64,000 nucleotides of DNA, taken from positions 372,001 through 436,000 of the forward strand of contig NZ_CP019605.1 of the NCBI RefSeq assembly GCF_001997295.1, written 5' to 3'. The notes under the pieces are model-generated. The model made no database searches. It had not been told where the DNA came from and saw nothing but the letters and a program-made list of their open reading frames with translations. The position numbers and the translations under genes were made by a program. Within the stretch, counting starts at the first letter, position 1, and each line of letters starts with the position of its first letter. Of the stretch, positions 26,419 to 35,495 are shown in pieces. This stretch comes from Tessaracoccus flavus. Its GTDB lineage: Bacteria; Actinomycetota; Actinomycetes; Propionibacteriales; Propionibacteriaceae.

Positions 26419-27870
26419 ATGGCGGGCGAAGAAGAGCGGGACTGGCTGCTCCAGCTGCACGAGGAGCACGGGGCCATGCTGCACCGGCTGGCCGTGCTGC
26501 TGGGCGCCGCGGACGAATCGGAGCGGATCGTCCGCAGCGCCTTCCTGGCCCTCTACCGGCGGGGCCGGAGAGTCATCGATCCGGCCGACCGCGTCGAGTT
26601 CCTCCACGAGCACGTCGTCCACCTTGCCCGCGCGGTCCGTGGTTCGCAGGGCTCGATCGAGCTCGGGTCCGTCCCGGACTCCCGTCAGGACGAGATCCTG
26701 CGCTCCATCGGCGAGTCTCCCGACCGGGCCGCCGAGCTGCTGGTGGTCAGCCACTACCTGGGGGTGTTCGGCCCCGAACTGGCCGGCATCATGCGGATGT
26801 CGGTCAGGTCTTGCAACCAGAAGCTCGAGCAGTCGCTGGAAGCGGTTCGCGATCGCGTCGGTGACCCGACCCCCGGGATCCTCCCAGGAGTCATCGAGTC
26901 GCTGTCTCAGGAGGTGACCGACGCGCTCCGTTCGGCCGCCCGCCAGGTGCCGACCCCCGAGGCGGACACGCTGGCCAAGGACGTCGCAGAACTCGACTCA
27001 GCCCGCAACGGCCTCGGGCCGCGGATCATTGGTGTCCTGACCCTCGGCGCGATCGCGGCGGGCCTGCTTCTCGCGGCGGTCACCCGCCCCACCGTCGCCG
27101 CGCCCGAACTGCCGGCCGTCTCCAGGCAGGCCCTACCCCCCAGCCCTGTCGCCACGCGTTCACTGCCGGCGCTTGTGCGCGACGTGCCGCTGTACTTCAT
27201 TGGCCAGGACGGCAAGCTCTACCGTGAGCAGCGCAACCTGCCCGCGTCGGACAACCTGCTGAGTTCCGCCCTCGACGCGCTGCTGACCCTGGTGCCCCGC
27301 GATCCGGACTACGCGTCGGCGTGGAGCGGAGGGCAGGTGCATTCCGCAGAGCTGGCAGGCGAGACCCTGACCGTGGACCTCTCTGCTGACGCCTACGAGG
27401 GCTTCACCTCCCCGGCCTTGGCGCAGCAGGCCCGCGATCAGGCCGTCTACACGGCCTCGGAACTGATCGGGAACCCCAACCTGCGGGTGGTGTTCCTGAG
27501 CGACGCCGGCGCGCCGCCGGCCGACTTCGCCGCTGCGGAGGGCTACACGAGGAGAGGGCTCGATCCGATGCCCGCGGTGTGGATCACCAACCCCCGCAAC
27601 GGCGAGCAGTCGGCCCCGGGCGCGCACGTGTTCGTCGGCACGGTCAAGGCGGACGTCGGCGAGCCGATCGTGACGATCACCGAGATCGCTAGCGGCCGCG
27701 TCATCGCCGAGGTATCGGCGCAGACCTCGCTCAGCGTGAACTCCGACGGCTGGCGCGTGTGGTCCGTCAGTATCAACCTCGACCCGGGCTCCTACGACAT
27801 CAAGGCGGCGGTCACGACGGGTACCCCACCCGTGACGGTCTCGGAGAACAAGTCGATCAGGATCGGCTGA
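26419..27870 (+). CDS. Membrane protein with sigma-factor-like N-terminus, GerMN and Gmad2 domains
   Basis: A 483-residue protein with an unusual order. Residues 1-190 are helical and resemble an ECF sigma-factor (a region-2-like half, then a helix-turn-helix-like LGVFGPELAGIMRMSVRSCN at about 114-133). A single transmembrane helix spans about 202-222. Outside the membrane come a GerMN-like domain (about 255-370) and a Gmad2 immunoglobulin-like domain (about 385-480: NPRNGEQSAPGAHVFVGTV). GerMN/Gmad2 are known from spore germination lipoproteins, but no sporulation gene is near. Three bases separate it from ccsB, so it may be co-transcribed with the cytochrome operon. Function unknown; a membrane-tethered regulator is one reading. 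Confidence 0.7.
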   Translation: MAGEEERDWLLQLHEEHGAMLHRLAVLLGAADESERIVRSAFLALYRRGRRVIDPADRVEFLHEHVVHLARAVRGSQGSIELGSVPDSRQDEILRSIGESPDRAAELLVVSHYLGVFGPELAGIMRMSVRSCNQKLEQSLEAVRDRVGDPTPGILPGVIESLSQEVTDALRSAARQVPTPEADTLAKDVAELDSARNGLGPRIIGVLTLGAIAAGLLLAAVTRPTVAAPELPAVSRQALPPSPVATRSLPALVRDVPLYFIGQDGKLYREQRNLPASDNLLSSALDALLTLVPRDPDYASAWSGGQVHSAELAGETLTVDLSADAYEGFTSPALAQQARDQAVYTASELIGNPNLRVVFLSDAGAPPADFAAAEGYTRRGLDPMPAVWITNPRNGEQSAPGAHVFVGTVKADVGEPIVTITEIASGRVIAEVSAQTSLSVNSDGWRVWSVSINLDPGSYDIKAAVTTGTPPVTVSENKSIRIG

Positions 27871-27887
27871 GGGCTGCGCCCTCCAGC
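27866..27887. terminator. Bidirectional hairpin between convergent genes
   Basis: GCTGAGGGC-TGC-GCCCTCCAGC, a stem with one bulged base, overlaps the stop codon of the GerMN gene and abuts the stop of the convergent SDR gene. No T-tract. Confidence 0.45.
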
Positions 27888-28649
27888 TCAGTGGGTGGCA
27901 ACGTGGCGCGCCACCGCCACCTGAAGGTCCACCGGTACCAGACGGTTGGTGAAGGCCAGGACCTTGTTGATGGTGCCGTCGACCACGAACGGGCGATGCC
28001 GGCCGAGGGCGTCGAAGGTGGCGTCGACGACCTGCTCGGGCGTGCGTCGTCGTCGCATCGCCGACGCCCGTCCGGCGTTGGCGAAGAACTCCGTCTCTGT
28101 GGGCCCGGGACAGACGGCCAGCGCGCGAACACCGGTGGTCTTCAGTTCGCCCCACAGGGCGGAGGTGAAGCGGAGCACGTACGCCTTCGCGGCGGCGTAG
28201 ACGGCCATCTCGGGAATCGCCTGGAACGCTGCGGTCGACGACACGTTGATGATGGCGCCGCGGCCGCGCGAGAGCATCCCCGGCACTGCGGCGCGGGAGA
28301 GCTCGGTCAGCGCCACGACGTTCAGCTCCAGCTCGGACAGGATCCGTTCCTCGGAGATCTCGTGGAAGCTGTTGATGGTGCCGAACCCGGCGTTGTTGAT
28401 CAGATGGCTGACGTCGCGCTCCTTCAGGAGTTCGACCAGCTCCGCACGGGCGGCGCGGTCGGTGAGGTCGACGGCCAGCACGAGCGTGTCGACGCCGTGC
28501 TGTGCGCGCAGCGAGGCGGCAACCTTCTCCATCTTGTCGACGCTCCGGGCCACCAGGACCACGTTGGCACCGTCCGCGGCCATCCGCTCTGCGTAGGCCA
28601 CGCCCAGACCACTCGACGCGCCGGTGACCACTGCCCAAGACTTGCTCAT
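27888..28649 (-). CDS. Short-chain dehydrogenase/reductase
   Basis: A 253-residue classical SDR: cofactor loop TGASSGLG, structural LINNAGFG, catalytic Ser in INVSSTAAF and YAAAKAY (the Tyr-x3-Lys pair), and PGPTETEF. The acceptor is not predictable. ATG start with minus-strand TACACT 6 nt upstream (leaderless). Convergent with the GerMN gene. Confidence 0.85.
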   Translation of the reverse strand: MSKSWAVVTGASSGLGVAYAERMAADGANVVLVARSVDKMEKVAASLRAQHGVDTLVLAVDLTDRAARAELVELLKERDVSHLINNAGFGTINSFHEISEERILSELELNVVALTELSRAAVPGMLSRGRGAIINVSSTAAFQAIPEMAVYAAAKAYVLRFTSALWGELKTTGVRALAVCPGPTETEFFANAGRASAMRRRRTPEQVVDATFDALGRHRPFVVDGTINKVLAFTNRLVPVDLQVAVARHVATH

Positions 28650-28766
28650 CGCCCCAGTGTAGGGACGTGCTGATCAAGACTGTCTCGGTGCGCCGCAGCC
28701 GGGACACCATTGACCAGCGTTTCCCTAGGGCCGGGCCGCTATGGCGAGCGTGAGACAATGGGGGCC

Positions 28767-30173
28767 ATGCAGCACTTCGACCTCGCAGTGATCGGCTCCG
28801 GTACGGGCAACTCGCTGATCGACGAACGCTTCGCCGACTGGAACGTTGCACTGATCGAACGGGACGAGACATTCGGCGGGACCTGCCTCAACCGCGGGTG
28901 CATCCCGACGAAGATGTTCGTGGTGCCGGCCGATTTCGCTGCCTCGCCGCCCCACGCGAAGCGACTGGGCGTGCATCTCGAGCACCGCGGCTCGGACTGG
29001 AACGCCATCCGGGACCGCATCTTCGGACGGATCGATCCGATTTCCGAGGGCGGGCTCGACTGGCGCCAACGTTCCAGCAACGTGACCGTCTTCACCGGCG
29101 AGGCGAGCTTCGTCGACGCCCAGACGCTGCAGATCGGCGACGACCGGATCAGCGCGGACAACATCGTCATCGCGACAGGGTCTCGCCCGAGGGACCTCCA
29201 CGTCCCAGGGTTCGAGGACGTCGCCGACCGGATCTACACCTCCGACACCATCATGCGCATCCCGGACCGACCGCGGCGCCTCATGATCCTCGGGGGCGGA
29301 TTCATCGCCGCAGAGTTCGCCCACGTCTTCGCTGCGCTCGGGACCGACGTCACGCTCCTCAACCGCTCCGAGGTGTTGCTGCGCGGCCAGGACCGGGAGG
29401 TCTCGGAGCAGTTCGCTGCCCTCATCGGACGTCGAGTTCGGGTTCGGCTCAACCAGAAGGTCTCCTCGGTGGAGAAGGGCTCGAAGGGCGACATCGTGGT
29501 GGTCACCACCGACCGGAACGGCGTCGAATACGAGTACTTCACCGACGCGATCCTCGTCGCGGTGGGACGTGAACGGAACTGGGAGGCGCTCAACCTCTCG
29601 GCGGCCGGCATCGACGTCAACGTCGACGGCCAGATCCGGGTGGATGCCCATCAGCGCACCAACGTCCAGGGGATCTGGGCCATGGGCGACGTCTCGTCCG
29701 ACTATCTCCTCAAGCATGTGGCCAACGCCGAGATGCGCACCGTGCAGCACAACCTCCTCCACCCCGACGACCCCGTGGAGACCGATCATCGCTACGTCCC
29801 GAGCGCGGTGTTCAGCGACCCGCAGATCGCCTCGGTGGGTGCGACGGAGGAGCAGTTGAAGGCGTGGGGCAACCCTTACGTCGTCGCCCGGCAACGCTAT
29901 GCGGACGTCGCCTACGGCTGGGCCCTCGAGGACGAGGGCCACTTCGTCAAGCTGCTGGCGGATCCCCGCTCCTGGCACATCCTCGGCGCCCACATCGTCG
30001 GACCGCAGGCATCCACCCTGCTCCAGCCGCTCATCCAGGCAATGTCCTTCGGACAGCGGGTGGACGATCTCGCCCGGGGGCAGTACTGGATCCATCCGAG
30101 CCTGCCGGAAGTGGTCGAGAACGCACTGCTCGGCCTACTGGCCGCCCACCGCCCCGCGGAGCTCGACCGGTGA
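28767..30173 (+). CDS. mtr: Mycothione reductase
   Basis: A 468-residue FAD disulfide reductase with GSGTGNSL at the FAD site, the redox-active C40/C45 pair in GGTCLNRGCIPTK, an NAD(P)H loop GGGFIAAEFAHVF and a C-terminal His-Pro of the active-site base (YWIHPSLPEV). The SGTGNS loop and length near 460 mark mycothione reductase, which keeps mycothiol reduced, rather than lipoamide dehydrogenase. ATG 28767 is chosen; GACAAT lies 7 nt upstream. MshD is encoded about 10 kb away. The stop overlaps the next start (GTGA). Confidence 0.9.
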   Translation: MQHFDLAVIGSGTGNSLIDERFADWNVALIERDETFGGTCLNRGCIPTKMFVVPADFAASPPHAKRLGVHLEHRGSDWNAIRDRIFGRIDPISEGGLDWRQRSSNVTVFTGEASFVDAQTLQIGDDRISADNIVIATGSRPRDLHVPGFEDVADRIYTSDTIMRIPDRPRRLMILGGGFIAAEFAHVFAALGTDVTLLNRSEVLLRGQDREVSEQFAALIGRRVRVRLNQKVSSVEKGSKGDIVVVTTDRNGVEYEYFTDAILVAVGRERNWEALNLSAAGIDVNVDGQIRVDAHQRTNVQGIWAMGDVSSDYLLKHVANAEMRTVQHNLLHPDDPVETDHRYVPSAVFSDPQIASVGATEEQLKAWGNPYVVARQRYADVAYGWALEDEGHFVKLLADPRSWHILGAHIVGPQASTLLQPLIQAMSFGQRVDDLARGQYWIHPSLPEVVENALLGLLAAHRPAELDR

Positions 30174-31384
30174 GCCGCCTTCCCTGGTTGCTCGCCGCAG
30201 GGGCGCTCGCCCTGACGGGCTGCGCGCCGAACCCCGAGGTGTTCGAGTCCGCAGGCGAATCGGCGACCCCCGCCGCCGTCGAAGTCACCGGCACAGCAAC
30301 GCACCCCTCCATGGACGCGGTGGCGGAAACCAGCCCCAGCCCGACCGTCACCTCGTGCCGGGACGTGGCGTCCAGCCTGAGCCCAGCCGAGCAGGTCGGT
30401 CAGCTGTTCATGATCGGCGTCGACACCGGGGGCTTGGACGAGGCGACCCGGTCCGCGATCGCCAACGCACGGGTCGGGTCCGTGGTGCTCCTCGGCAACA
30501 CGTCCGCAGGTGCCTCCCCGATCCGTCAGCTGACCGCTGAGCTCGGCAGCCTCGGCAGCCACCGGGTCCCGGTGCTCATCGCCGTCGACCAGGAGGGCGG
30601 TACCGTCCAGCGCCTCAAGGGGGAGGGGTTCTCCTCCATCCCCAGCGCGAGGGAGCAGGGCGCCTTGGCCGAGGGAGACCTCCGCGCCGCCGCTCAGCAG
30701 TGGGGCGAGGAACTACGGGAGGTGGGGGTCCACTACGACCTCGCGCCCGTGGCCGACGTCGTGTCCGAGGCCAAGCGCGGCACCAACGAGCCGATCGGCC
30801 AGCTGAATCGCGACTACGGATCTGACCCGGAAGCGGTCTCGCAGTCCATCGTCGAGTTCGTCGAGGGGATGGGCGCGGCCTCGGTGGCCACCTCGGTCAA
30901 GCACTTCCCCGGCCTCGGCGAGGTGGTGACGAACACCGACTTCGGGATCGCCACCGATGACGTCATCGAAGCTGATGGGGAGAGCCTGGAGCCGTTCGCG
31001 GCTGCGATCGACGCGGGGGTGGACTCCGTCATGGTGTCGTCGGCCGTCTTCACGAAGATCGACCCGGACAACGAAGGCGTCTTCAGCTCAGTGGTCATCG
31101 AGGATCTGCTGCGCGACGACCTGGGATTCGACGGCGTGGTCATCGCCGACGATCTCGGTGCGGCGAAGTCGGTAAGTGGGGTGGCGCCCGCGGATCGGGC
31201 GCTGCGCTTCTTCGACGCCGGGGGCGACCTGCTCATCAACGCGAACCCGTCCCTCATGGCGACGATGGCCGACGCCACGCTGGGCAGGGCCCAGAGCGAC
31301 GCTGAGTTCGCGGACCGGGTGCTCGACTCCGTCGAGCGCGTCCTCCGGCTGAAGTCCGGTGTCGGCCTCGTCGACTGCGCGTAG
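30170..31384 (+). CDS. LpqI-like glycoside hydrolase family 3 lipoprotein
   Basis: A 404-residue exported lipoprotein (lipobox LALTGC) with a family-3 N-terminal TIM barrel: VPVLIAVDQEGGTVQRL, KHFPGLGEV, and GVVIADDLGA carrying the nucleophile Asp. It is expected to release N-acetylglucosamine from cell-wall fragments during recycling. Classical NagZ has a His in a KHFPGHGD..DSH loop; here the loop reads KHFPGLGEVVTNTDFG without that His, like mycobacterial LpqI. Overlaps the end of mtr. Confidence 0.82.
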   Translation: MSRLPWLLAAGALALTGCAPNPEVFESAGESATPAAVEVTGTATHPSMDAVAETSPSPTVTSCRDVASSLSPAEQVGQLFMIGVDTGGLDEATRSAIANARVGSVVLLGNTSAGASPIRQLTAELGSLGSHRVPVLIAVDQEGGTVQRLKGEGFSSIPSAREQGALAEGDLRAAAQQWGEELREVGVHYDLAPVADVVSEAKRGTNEPIGQLNRDYGSDPEAVSQSIVEFVEGMGAASVATSVKHFPGLGEVVTNTDFGIATDDVIEADGESLEPFAAAIDAGVDSVMVSSAVFTKIDPDNEGVFSSVVIEDLLRDDLGFDGVVIADDLGAAKSVSGVAPADRALRFFDAGGDLLINANPSLMATMADATLGRAQSDAEFADRVLDSVERVLRLKSGVGLVDCA

Positions 31385-31453
31385 CGCCGAACCCGGCCAG
31401 ATTCCACTCCTGAGGGTGTTGTCGCGGCTGGTCCAGGGTGGTTATGTGGAGGC

Positions 31454-32317
31454 ATGGCTGAGAACCGTGAAGAACTGAGCAAGATCCCGTCCCAGAAGCA
31501 GGAATGGCCCGGCACCGAGAGCGAGCTCAAGCCCGCCGCGGACCACGGGCAGAAGACCTGGACGGGCCGTGACCGACTGACCGGCAAGCGGGCGCTGATC
31601 ACCGGAGCCGACTCCGGGATCGGGCGCGCTGTGGCCGTCGCGTTCGCCAAGGAGGGAGCCGACGTCGTGGTCGTCGACCTGCCCGGCAGCGACGACCTCG
31701 AGGAGACCCGACGGCTGGTCGAAGCGGAAGGGCGCACGTGCGTGGCGCTCCCGCTCGACCTGCGGACGCCCGAGGCGAACAAGGAGGCGGTGGAGACCAC
31801 CGTCAAGGAGTTGGGCGGGATCGACATCCTCGTCGCCAACGCCGCGTACCAGATGACACACCCTGATCTCGACCAGTTCCCCGACGATCAGATCCACCAG
31901 ACGTTCGAGACGAATGTGTACTCGCCGTTCTGGCTGGTCAAGGCGGCTGACAAGCACCTGAGCGAGGGCGCATCGGTCATCTTCACCGCGTCGGTGCAGG
32001 CGTACGACCCCTCGGAGCCGCTGCTCGACTACGCCGCAACGAAAGCCGCGGTCACCAACCTCGGGATGAACCTGGCGTCCCTCCTGGGTGAGCGCGGTAT
32101 TCGCGTCAACGTCGTCGCCCCCGGCCCGATCTGGACCCCGCTCATTCCGGCCACGATGCCGGAGAAGAAGGTGGAGGGTTTCGGCTCAGACACCCCGCTG
32201 GGCAGGGCAGGCGACCCCATCGAGGTGGCGTCCGCGTTCGTGTACCTCGCCTCCGATGAGGCCAGCTACGTGTCGGGTGCCGTCCTCGGCGTGACCGGCG
32301 GACGGCCCGTCTTCTGA
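31454..32317 (+). CDS. SDR-family oxidoreductase (general-stress YhxC/GSP39 type)
   Basis: A 287-residue SDR with a long hydrophilic N-terminal extension (about 40 residues; SQKQEWPGTESELKPAADHG) before the fold, as in the general stress protein 39 group. Cofactor loop TGADSGIG, LVANAAYQ, catalytic Ser in TASVQAY, YAATKAA, and the late PGPIWTPL. Substrate unknown; family members are often stress-induced. GGAGG precedes the ATG. Confidence 0.82.
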   Translation: MAENREELSKIPSQKQEWPGTESELKPAADHGQKTWTGRDRLTGKRALITGADSGIGRAVAVAFAKEGADVVVVDLPGSDDLEETRRLVEAEGRTCVALPLDLRTPEANKEAVETTVKELGGIDILVANAAYQMTHPDLDQFPDDQIHQTFETNVYSPFWLVKAADKHLSEGASVIFTASVQAYDPSEPLLDYAATKAAVTNLGMNLASLLGERGIRVNVVAPGPIWTPLIPATMPEKKVEGFGSDTPLGRAGDPIEVASAFVYLASDEASYVSGAVLGVTGGRPVF

Positions 32318-32393
32318 TCCTCTCTGACGCCAGAGGGTACACCGTCGCCCAGAGTAGTGAGCGAGGAACGAGCGAGCGTCCGTCGAAGGGCGG

Positions 32394-32498
32394 TCCCTGA
32401 GCTCCGTCGAAGGGTAACGGCCTCGTTCCCTACCGCCGCCCCCGCCCACAAGGGCGGCGACCCCGGTCCCGGCCGTAACCCTTCGACAAGCTCAGGGA
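32394..32498. repeat. Palindromic element, family 3, second copy (105 bp)
   Basis: TCCCTGAGCTCCGTCGAAGG.. (32394-32420) and CCGTAACCCTTCGACAAGCT.. (32473-32498) are inverted copies with a short indel. The same arms occur at 17756-17887. An additional GTCGAAGGG half-unit lies at 32382-32390. Sits between convergent genes; nothing else is seen in 32318-32537. Confidence 0.8.
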
Positions 32499-32537
32499 GC
32501 ACGGTGCCGGCCGGGCGTCGCTGCTTATGGTTGGCAA

Positions 32538-33317
32538 TCAGCCGAAACGGCCGGTGATGTAGTCCTCGGTGGCCTTCTGATCGGGGTTGTGGAAGATCTT
32601 CTCCGTGGGACCCATCTCGATCAACTCGCCGGGCTTCCCGTGTTCCTTGAGGTTGAAGAACGCGGTGGAGTCCGACACGCGCGCGGCCTGCTGCATGTTG
32701 TGGGTCACGATGACGACGGTGTAGGTCTCTTTGAGTTCCTTGATGAGGTCCTCGATGGCCAGCGTGGAGATGGGGTCGAGCGCTGAGCACGGCTCGTCCA
32801 TGAGGATGACGTCGGGGGAGACGGCGATCGCGCGCGCGATGCAGAGGCGCTGCTGCTGGCCGCCGGACAGGCCGGACCCGGGCTTGTCGAGCCGATCCTT
32901 GACCTCATTCCAGAGGTTCGCCCCGCGAAGCGACTTCTCGACGAGCTCGTCGGCCTCCGACTTGGAGAGCCGCGAGTTGTTGAGCCGGGCACCGGCCAGG
33001 GTGTTCTCCCGGATCGACATGGTGGGGAACGGGTTGGGCCGCTGGAACACCATCCCGATCTGACGACGCACCCGCACCGGGTCGACGTTCGGCGCGTACA
33101 GGTCGACGCCGTCGAGGAGCACCTCACCGGTCACGTACGCTCCGTCGATGACCTCGTGCATGCGGTTGATCGATCGCAGCACGGTGGACTTGCCACAGCC
33201 GGAGGAGCCGATGAACGCCGTGACGGCGCGCGGCTCGATGACCATGTTCACATCCTTCACGGCGTGGAACTTGCCGTAGTAGATGTTGAGGTCGTTGAGT
33301 TCAATGCGCTTGGACAT
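32538..33317 (-). CDS. pstB: Phosphate ABC transporter ATP-binding protein PstB
   Basis: A 259-residue ABC ATPase with the PstB pattern: Walker [18 protein letters not shown], signature [14 protein letters not shown], Walker [14 protein letters not shown], and the C-terminal [20 protein letters not shown] typical of PstB. Last gene of pstSCAB, 17 nt after pstA. Confidence 0.97.
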   Translation of the reverse strand: MSKRIELNDLNIYYGKFHAVKDVNMVIEPRAVTAFIGSSGCGKSTVLRSINRMHEVIDGAYVTGEVLLDGVDLYAPNVDPVRVRRQIGMVFQRPNPFPTMSIRENTLAGARLNNSRLSKSEADELVEKSLRGANLWNEVKDRLDKPGSGLSGGQQQRLCIARAIAVSPDVILMDEPCSALDPISTLAIEDLIKELKETYTVVIVTHNMQQAARVSDSTAFFNLKEHGKPGELIEMGPTEKIFHNPDQKATEDYITGRFG

Positions 33318-33334
33318 GTGTTTCCTTCAGGGCG

Positions 33335-34414
33335 TCAGCGGCCGGGCTTGGGGGCGAACTTCCACGCGATGAACCGGCCCAGCGCGTTGAGCCCCATCAC
33401 GATGAGGATGAGGGTGAGCGCGCCGGCCCAGGCGCGGGCATGGTAGGCGGCCGTGTCGATGCCGGGCGCGTACATGTACTGGTTGTAGACGAACACCGGC
33501 AGCGTGGCCATGGGGTTCTGGGTCGGGTCGAGATTCATCGAGGCCGTGAAAGAGGCGGTCACCAGCAGGGGTGCGGTCTCACCGATGACCCGGGCGATGG
33601 CCAGGACGACACCGGTGATGATGCCGGCGATGGAGGTGGGCAGAACCACCTTCAAGATGGTGCGGAACTTCGGCACGCCGAGAGCGTAGGAGGCCTCCCG
33701 CAGCTCGTTCGGGACGATCCTCAGCATCTCCTCGGTCGATCGCACGACAGTGGGGATCATCAGGATCGTCAGCGCCACCGCACCGGAGAGGCCGCTCTTG
33801 TGACCGGCGCCGAAGATCATCGAAAACATCGTGTAGGCGAACAGGCCCGCGACGATCGAGGGGATGCCCGTCATGACGTCGACGAAGAAGCGGATGCCGG
33901 CGCCGAGCTTGCTCGCCGATCCGTACTCGACGAGGTAGATCGCGGTGAGCAGGCCGATCGGCACAGAGATCAGCGTCGCGATGCCCGTGATGATGAGCGT
34001 GCCCCAGATCGCGTGGACAGCGCCCCCGCCCTCGCCGAGGATGTTGCGCATCGACCAGGTGAAGAAGGTGCCGTCGAAGCGGGAGATCCCGTTGGCAACC
34101 GTGCCCCAGACGAGCGAGATGAGGGGCGTGAGCGCCAGGAGGAAGAAACCCGTGACCACGTAGCGGGCCAGGCGGTCCTTGGCTCGGCGGCTGCCCTCAA
34201 CGCTTGCGGACAGCGTGAAGATGGCGACGAGGAACAGCAGCGCGCCGAAGATCACCACGTTGGCGATGCTCGCCGAGCCGAACAGTGCCAGCGCCCCGGC
34301 AGCCGCGGCGACTGACACCACCAGGGTGGCCAGCGGGGTGAACTTCGGCAGCTGGGCAGCCGTCAGGAAGTTGAGCCTCGAGGGGGCGGGCTTGTGCGTC
34401 GTGTCGATGCTCAT
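33335..34414 (-). CDS. pstA: Phosphate ABC transporter permease PstA
   Basis: A 359-residue permease with about eight helices; the PstA-type EAA loop ELREASYALGVPKFRTILKV is clear. The ATG at 34414 overlaps the pstC stop by one base (TGATG), preferred to upstream ATGs that lie inside pstC. Confidence 0.95.
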   Translation of the reverse strand: MSIDTTHKPAPSRLNFLTAAQLPKFTPLATLVVSVAAAAGALALFGSASIANVVIFGALLFLVAIFTLSASVEGSRRAKDRLARYVVTGFFLLALTPLISLVWGTVANGISRFDGTFFTWSMRNILGEGGGAVHAIWGTLIITGIATLISVPIGLLTAIYLVEYGSASKLGAGIRFFVDVMTGIPSIVAGLFAYTMFSMIFGAGHKSGLSGAVALTILMIPTVVRSTEEMLRIVPNELREASYALGVPKFRTILKVVLPTSIAGIITGVVLAIARVIGETAPLLVTASFTASMNLDPTQNPMATLPVFVYNQYMYAPGIDTAAYHARAWAGALTLILIVMGLNALGRFIAWKFAPKPGR

Positions 34415-35397
34415 CAGTTCGCTCCCGAGAACTCTTTGCGACGGTTGATGATCCACCGCGCGGTCATGTTCACGGCCAGGGTGATGACGAACAGCACCAG
34501 GCCCGTGGCGATCAGCTGGTTGCGCCCGATGTCATGCGCTTCGGGGAAGGACTGGGCGATGTTGGCAGCGATCGTGTTTGGGTTCTGCGACGTCAGCAAC
34601 TGGATGCTGATCACTTCGCTGCCCGACAGCACCATCGCCACCGCCATGGTCTCGCCGAGCGCGCGGCCGAGGCCGAGCATGCAGGCGGAGATGATGCCGG
34701 GCATGCCGAAGGGGATGACGGCCTGCCGGATCATCTCCCACCGCGTGGCACCCAGGGCGAGCGAGGCTTCCTCGTGGAGCCGTGGGGTCTGCAGGAAGAC
34801 CTCCCGCGAGATTGCGGTGATGATCGGCAGGATCATCACCGCCAGCACCAGGGACGCGGTGAGGATCGTGCGCCCGGTGCCTGAGACCGGGCCGCTGAAC
34901 AGGGGGATGAACCCGAGATTCTCCTCCAGCCAGAGGAAGAGCGGGCGCAGCGCCGGTGCCAATACTGCGATGCCCCAGAGACCGAACACCACCGACGGCA
35001 CGGCCGCGAGGAGGTCGATGACGTAGCCGAACGTCGAGGCGACCCGCTTCGGGGCGTAGTGCGTCAGGTACAGAGCAATCCCCACCGCCACGGGCACGGC
35101 AACCAGCATCGCCAGGATCGAGGACCACATCGTGCCGAACGCGTACGGCGCGACGTACTCCCAGAAGCTCACGCCGCGACCGAACTGGAGCTCGGCGGGG
35201 TCGGCGAGGAGCGCGGGGAGGGCCAGACCGACGAGGAACGAGGCCACCGCGGCGAGGATGAGGAGGATGAGGATGCCGGAACCTGTCGAGAGGCTCCGGA
35301 AGACCGTGTCGCCGAAACGCTTGGCGCTGCGCTGCAGGGAGTGTGGCTCTGAATCGGGTCGGGTGCCGGCTGCCGGGGCGGCGTCCGTTGGCGACAT
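34414..35397 (-). CDS. pstC: Phosphate ABC transporter permease PstC
   Basis: A 327-residue permease with the PstC EAA loop (LHEEASLALGATRWEMIRQA) and an N-terminal cytoplasmic segment of about 45 residues. The ATG at 35397 is chosen because AGGAG precedes it by 8 nt; the frame stays open to 35439. Partner of PstA in the phosphate channel. Confidence 0.95.
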   Translation of the reverse strand: MSPTDAAPAAGTRPDSEPHSLQRSAKRFGDTVFRSLSTGSGILILLILAAVASFLVGLALPALLADPAELQFGRGVSFWEYVAPYAFGTMWSSILAMLVAVPVAVGIALYLTHYAPKRVASTFGYVIDLLAAVPSVVFGLWGIAVLAPALRPLFLWLEENLGFIPLFSGPVSGTGRTILTASLVLAVMILPIITAISREVFLQTPRLHEEASLALGATRWEMIRQAVIPFGMPGIISACMLGLGRALGETMAVAMVLSGSEVISIQLLTSQNPNTIAANIAQSFPEAHDIGRNQLIATGLVLFVITLAVNMTARWIINRRKEFSGAN

Positions 35398-35431
35398 CTG
35401 CGCTCCTGGGTCGAACGGGTGGGACGGGATT

Positions 35432-35490
35432 TCCCTCACTGGGCGAAGTCGCGCCGCCCTCGCGGGTGACGCGACTTCGCCGCAGAGGGA
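35432..35490 (-). promoter_or_regulatory. Large hairpin between pstS and pstC
   Basis: GGCGAAGTCGCG (35442-35453) and CGCGACTTCGCC (35470-35481) form a perfect 12-bp stem with a 16-nt loop, flanked by an outer TCCCTC/GAGGGA pair (35432-35437, 35485-35490). It sits between the binding-protein gene and the permease genes, where partial terminators or mRNA-stabilising stems commonly give excess binding protein. Confidence 0.65.
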
Positions 35491-35495
35491 TCAGA

